Notes under the pieces: model-generated | What the model was told of the DNA's origin: nothing | What the model saw: the letters and a program-made list of their open reading frames with translations, nothing else | Database searches by the model: none | Shown: piece after piece, positions 62,034 to 64,000 of the stretch | How positions within the stretch are numbered: the stretch's first letter is position 1 | Layout: each line of letters opens with the position of its first letter | Translations under genes and position numbers: made by a program | Assembly: GCF_030406665.1 (NCBI RefSeq) | Contig: NZ_CP129121.1 | Span: forward strand, 1,674,001 to 1,738,000 | Length of the DNA: 64,000 bases | DNA from: Halomonas halophila | GTDB taxonomy: Bacteria > Pseudomonadota > Gammaproteobacteria > Pseudomonadales > Halomonadaceae | Reading direction: 5' to 3'

Positions 62034-62573
62034 ATCAAGCGAAGCAACCCCAGAGGGCGTCCGCAGGACAAGCGGCCCCCGATGAACGAGCGGATTACCG
62101 TAGATGAGGTTCGCCTGATCGACAGCGACGGCGAGCAGCTCGGCGTCATGCCGACTCGCGATGCCCTGGAGCGCGCGGAAGCCGCCGGTATGGACCTGGT
62201 CCAGATTTCCAATGCCGATCCGATCGTCTGCAAGATCATGGATTACGGCAAGTTCGTCTTCGAGCAGAAGAAGCAGAAGGCGGCACAGAAGAAGAAGCAG
62301 AAGCAGATTCAGGTCAAGGAAGTCAAGTTCCGGCCTGGCACCGACGAGGGCGACTATCAGGTCAAGATGAAGAACCTGACACGTTTCCTCGAAGGTGGCG
62401 ACAAGGGCAAGGTCACGCTGCGCTTCCGCGGGCGCGAAATGGCCCATCAGGACCTCGGTCGTAAACTGATGGAACGGATCGCCGCCGATCTCGAAGATCT
62501 CGGCACCGTGGAGTCCTTCCCGAAGATGGAAGGGCGGCAGATGATCATGATCATTGCCCCCAAGAAGAAGTGA
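62034..62573 (+). CDS. infC: Translation initiation factor IF-3 with a probable AUC start
   Basis: IF-3 binds the 30S subunit, prevents 50S joining and proofreads the start codon. Conserved blocks are QISNADPIVCKIMDYGKFVFE, VKFRPGTDEGDYQVKMKNL and TLRFRGREMAHQDLG. Starting at the ATC (62034), the protein is 179 residues, close to the 180 of E. coli, and the N-terminus IKRSNPRGRPQDKR is basic, as in relatives. GGAG lies 8 bases before the ATC. The first ATG (62082) would cut 16 residues and has no good ribosome site. Non-AUG starts (AUU in E. coli) let IF-3 limit its own synthesis. Confidence 0.9.
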   Translation: MKRSNPRGRPQDKRPPMNERITVDEVRLIDSDGEQLGVMPTRDALERAEAAGMDLVQISNADPIVCKIMDYGKFVFEQKKQKAAQKKKQKQIQVKEVKFRPGTDEGDYQVKMKNLTRFLEGGDKGKVTLRFRGREMAHQDLGRKLMERIAADLEDLGTVESFPKMEGRQMIMIIAPKKK

Positions 62574-62593
62574 TCCGACGGCCCGTCAAACGG

Positions 62594-62616
62594 ATGGCCG
62601 GCATCTAGCCGGCCAT
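62594..62616 (+). promoter_or_regulatory. Hairpin in the infC-rpmI gap
   Basis: ATGGCCGGC (62594-62602) and GCCGGCCAT (62608-62616) form a 9-base stem with loop ATCTA. There is no T-run directly after it, so it is not a classic terminator. In E. coli the same gap region takes part in L20 repression of rpmI-rplT. Confidence 0.45.
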
Positions 62617-62659
62617 TGGCCCCGGATTTTCTCAAAAACCTCGAGCGGAGTGTATTCTC

Positions 62660-62854
62660 ATGCCGAAAATCAAGAGCAACAGCGGCGCTGCCAAGCGCTT
62701 CAAGAAGACGGCCAACGGCTTCAAGCACAAGCAGTCGTTCCGTAGCCACATCCTGACCAAGAAGTCCACCAAGCGTAAGCGTCAGCTGCGTGGTATGCAG
62801 CAGGTCCACGACGCCGACAAGCAGCTCGTGCAGCGCATGCTGCCGAACCTGTAA
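62660..62854 (+). CDS. rpmI: 50S ribosomal protein L35
   Basis: The 64-residue basic protein starts MPKIKSNSGAAKRFKKTANG, the L35 signature, and has the usual length. CGGAG is upstream. It lies between infC and rplT as in most bacteria. Confidence 0.98.
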   Translation: MPKIKSNSGAAKRFKKTANGFKHKQSFRSHILTKKSTKRKRQLRGMQQVHDADKQLVQRMLPNL

Positions 62855-62891
62855 TCCTTGGTAGACCATTTTTAAACGTCAGGAGTAAGCC

Positions 62892-63245
62892 ATGACTCGC
62901 GTCAAGCGTGGTGTCGTCGCACGTCGTCGTCACAAGAAGATTCTCAGCCAGGCCAAGGGTTACTACGGTGCCCGTTCACGCGTCTTCCGCGTTGCCAAGC
63001 AGGCCGTCATCAAGGCCGGTCAGTACGCCTACCGTGACCGTCGCCAGCGCAAGCGTCAGTTCCGTGCCCTGTGGATCCAGCGTATCAACGCCGGTGCCCG
63101 TCAGCACGGTCTGTCCTACAGCCGCTTCGTCGGTGGCCTGAAGAAGGCCGGCATCAAGATCGACCGCAAGGTCTTGGCCGATCTGGCCGTCAACGAAAAG
63201 GCTGCCTTTGCCGCTATCGTCGAGAAGGCCAAGGCTGCCCAGTAA
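62892..63245 (+). CDS. rplT: 50S ribosomal protein L20
   Basis: The 117-residue protein has the L20 signatures TRVKRGVVARRRHKKILSQAKG, KQAVIKAGQYAYRDRRQRKR and LWIQRINAGAR. L20 is an early assembly protein of the 50S subunit and in E. coli represses the rpmI-rplT message. CAGGAG precedes the ATG. Confidence 0.98.
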   Translation: MTRVKRGVVARRRHKKILSQAKGYYGARSRVFRVAKQAVIKAGQYAYRDRRQRKRQFRALWIQRINAGARQHGLSYSRFVGGLKKAGIKIDRKVLADLAVNEKAAFAAIVEKAKAAQ

Positions 63246-63302
63246 GTGATCTCGTGACGGCATGGTGGGCTTCTCGTGAGCGCGCCATGCCACGGATCGT
63301 CG

Positions 63303-63337
63303 CAGGGGAAGAGCAGCCGCTCTTCCCCTGTTTTTTT
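63303..63337 (+). terminator. Terminator (possible attenuator) between rplT and pheS
   Basis: CAGGGGAAGAG (63303-63313) pairs with CTCTTCCCCTG (63320-63330) around CAGCCG and is followed by seven T. It is a textbook terminator placed 40 bases before pheS. A second stem, GGCATGG/CCATGCC (63259-63265 and 63285-63291), lies just before it. Confidence 0.93.
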
Positions 63338-63376
63338 GGCATGTGACCCCCTGATCAAGACATCGGAGCACAACGG

Positions 63377-64000
63377 ATGGACCACCTTCCCACTCTGGTC
63401 GCCGAGGCCCGCGACGCCGTTCAGGCCGCCGAGAGCATGGCCGCCCTGGACGAGCTGCGAGTGCGCTACCTCGGCAAGAAGGGCGAGATCACCGCGCTGC
63501 TCAAGGGCCTCGGCAAGCTGCCCCCCGAGGAGCGCCCGGCGGCCGGCGAGCGCATCAACGAGGCCAAGCAGGCGCTGTCCCAGGAGATCGATGCTCGCCG
63601 CCAGGCCCTGGAGAAGGCCGCATTGGAAGCGCGTCTGGCCGCCGAGCGCCTCGACGTGACCCTGCCCGGCCGTGGCCAGCCCAGCGGCGGCCTGCACCCG
63701 GTGACTCGCACCCTGGAGCGCATCGAGGGACTGTTCACCCGCGTCGGCTTCGACGTGGCGGTCGGTCCGGAAATCGAGGACGACTACCACAACTTCGAGG
63801 CCCTCAACATTCCCGCCCATCACCCGGCGCGGGGCATGGCCGATACCTTCTATTTCGACGCCACCCGGCTGCTGCGTACCCACACCTCGCCGGTCCAGGT
63901 GCGCACCATGAAGGACCAGGAGCCGCCGATCCGCATCGTCTGCCCGGGCCGCGTCTATCGCAGCGACTCGGACCTGACCCACACGCCCATGTTCCACCAG
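63377..64000 (+). CDS. pheS: Phenylalanyl-tRNA synthetase alpha subunit (3' partial)
   Basis: The first 208 residues are visible. They start MDHLPTLVAEARDAVQAAES, with an N-terminal coiled coil (residues ~1-85), then the class II core with HPVTRTLERIEGLFTRVGFDV, ARGMADTFYF, LLRTHTSPVQVRTM and the motif 2 region CPGRVYRSDSDLTHTPMFHQ. The frame runs off the window edge. GGAG precedes the ATG by 8 bases. Confidence 0.97.
   Translation, partial: MDHLPTLVAEARDAVQAAESMAALDELRVRYLGKKGEITALLKGLGKLPPEERPAAGERINEAKQALSQEIDARRQALEKAALEARLAAERLDVTLPGRGQPSGGLHPVTRTLERIEGLFTRVGFDVAVGPEIEDDYHNFEALNIPAHHPARGMADTFYFDATRLLRTHTSPVQVRTMKDQEPPIRIVCPGRVYRSDSDLTHTPMFHQ

Noticed and set aside
62082..62573. infC starting at the ATG at 62082
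   Set aside because: It would remove 16 conserved-looking basic residues, give a short protein and lack a well-placed ribosome site; the ATC at 62034 fits better.
63262..63279. Five-codon leader peptide (MVGFS) as a pheST attenuation leader
   Set aside because: Only one Phe codon and no ribosome site, so it is not convincing as a sensor.

Overview
This window looks like chromosome from a halophilic gammaproteobacterium of the Halomonas type. The basis is very high GC, dense operons, gene orders shared with Halomonas and Pseudomonas (queC-queE-queD, pqiABC, cydABDC, coxBAC-SURF1-ctaA, thrS-infC-rpmI-rplT-pheS), and family-level resemblance of the proteins. No search was run, so the genus is an inference. 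Nearly all of the window is ordinary core genome. The only stretch that looks accessory is about 45.4-48.2 kb, beside a tRNA-Pro gene.

Layout. 0-3.5 kb: the 3' part of a very large AAA/TPR regulator. 3.6-6.2 kb (minus): a cysteine-cluster protein and a 7-deazaguanine (queuosine precursor) operon queC-queE-queD. 6.3-13.5 kb: tRNA hydroxylation protein TrhP, a SRPBCC protein, a DUF2789 protein, asparaginase, an MFS exporter with two unknown genes, and the RNA helicase RhlE. 13.6-17.2 kb (minus): the PqiABC envelope lipid-transport system. 17.3-24.4 kb (plus): a Ca2+/Na+ exchanger, then cytochrome bd oxidase cydA-cydB with its assembly ABC transporter cydD-cydC. 24.4-34.1 kb: purine salvage and degradation, with adenine/adenosine deaminase, guanine deaminase, xanthine dehydrogenase xdhABC, an NCS2 purine permease and a RutR-type TetR regulator with two matching operators. 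34.3-44.7 kb: helicase HrpB, a P-type cation ATPase with an Anr/Fnr-like box, YchJ, an Na+/H+ antiporter-family carrier, an HlyD/DUF2955 efflux pair and a DUF938 protein.

44.7-48.3 kb is the least ordinary part: small lipoprotein and hypothetical genes, a BdlA-like PAS-PAS-MCP sensor behind an AT-rich promoter region, a frameshifted amidohydrolase remnant, a zinc-ribbon gene split by a frameshift, and tRNA-Pro(GGG). 48.4-59.9 kb: an LrgA/LrgB pair, the aa3-type cytochrome c oxidase operon with SURF1 and heme A synthase, a DASS carrier, a DUF2489 protein and an OmpA-family lipoprotein. 60.0-64.0 kb is the translation operon thrS-infC-rpmI-rplT-pheS, with pheS cut by the window edge.

The most interesting signals are regulatory. 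First, the thrS leader has a hairpin whose 7-base loop reads like a tRNA-Thr(GGU) anticodon loop, and a second hairpin upstream has CGU in its loop. Second, infC appears to start at ATC. Third, two operators matching the RutR consensus flank purine rather than pyrimidine genes. Fourth, Anr/Fnr-type boxes lie upstream of the P-type ATPase/ychJ pair and of the cox cluster. I found no CRISPR array, insertion sequence or intact prophage.
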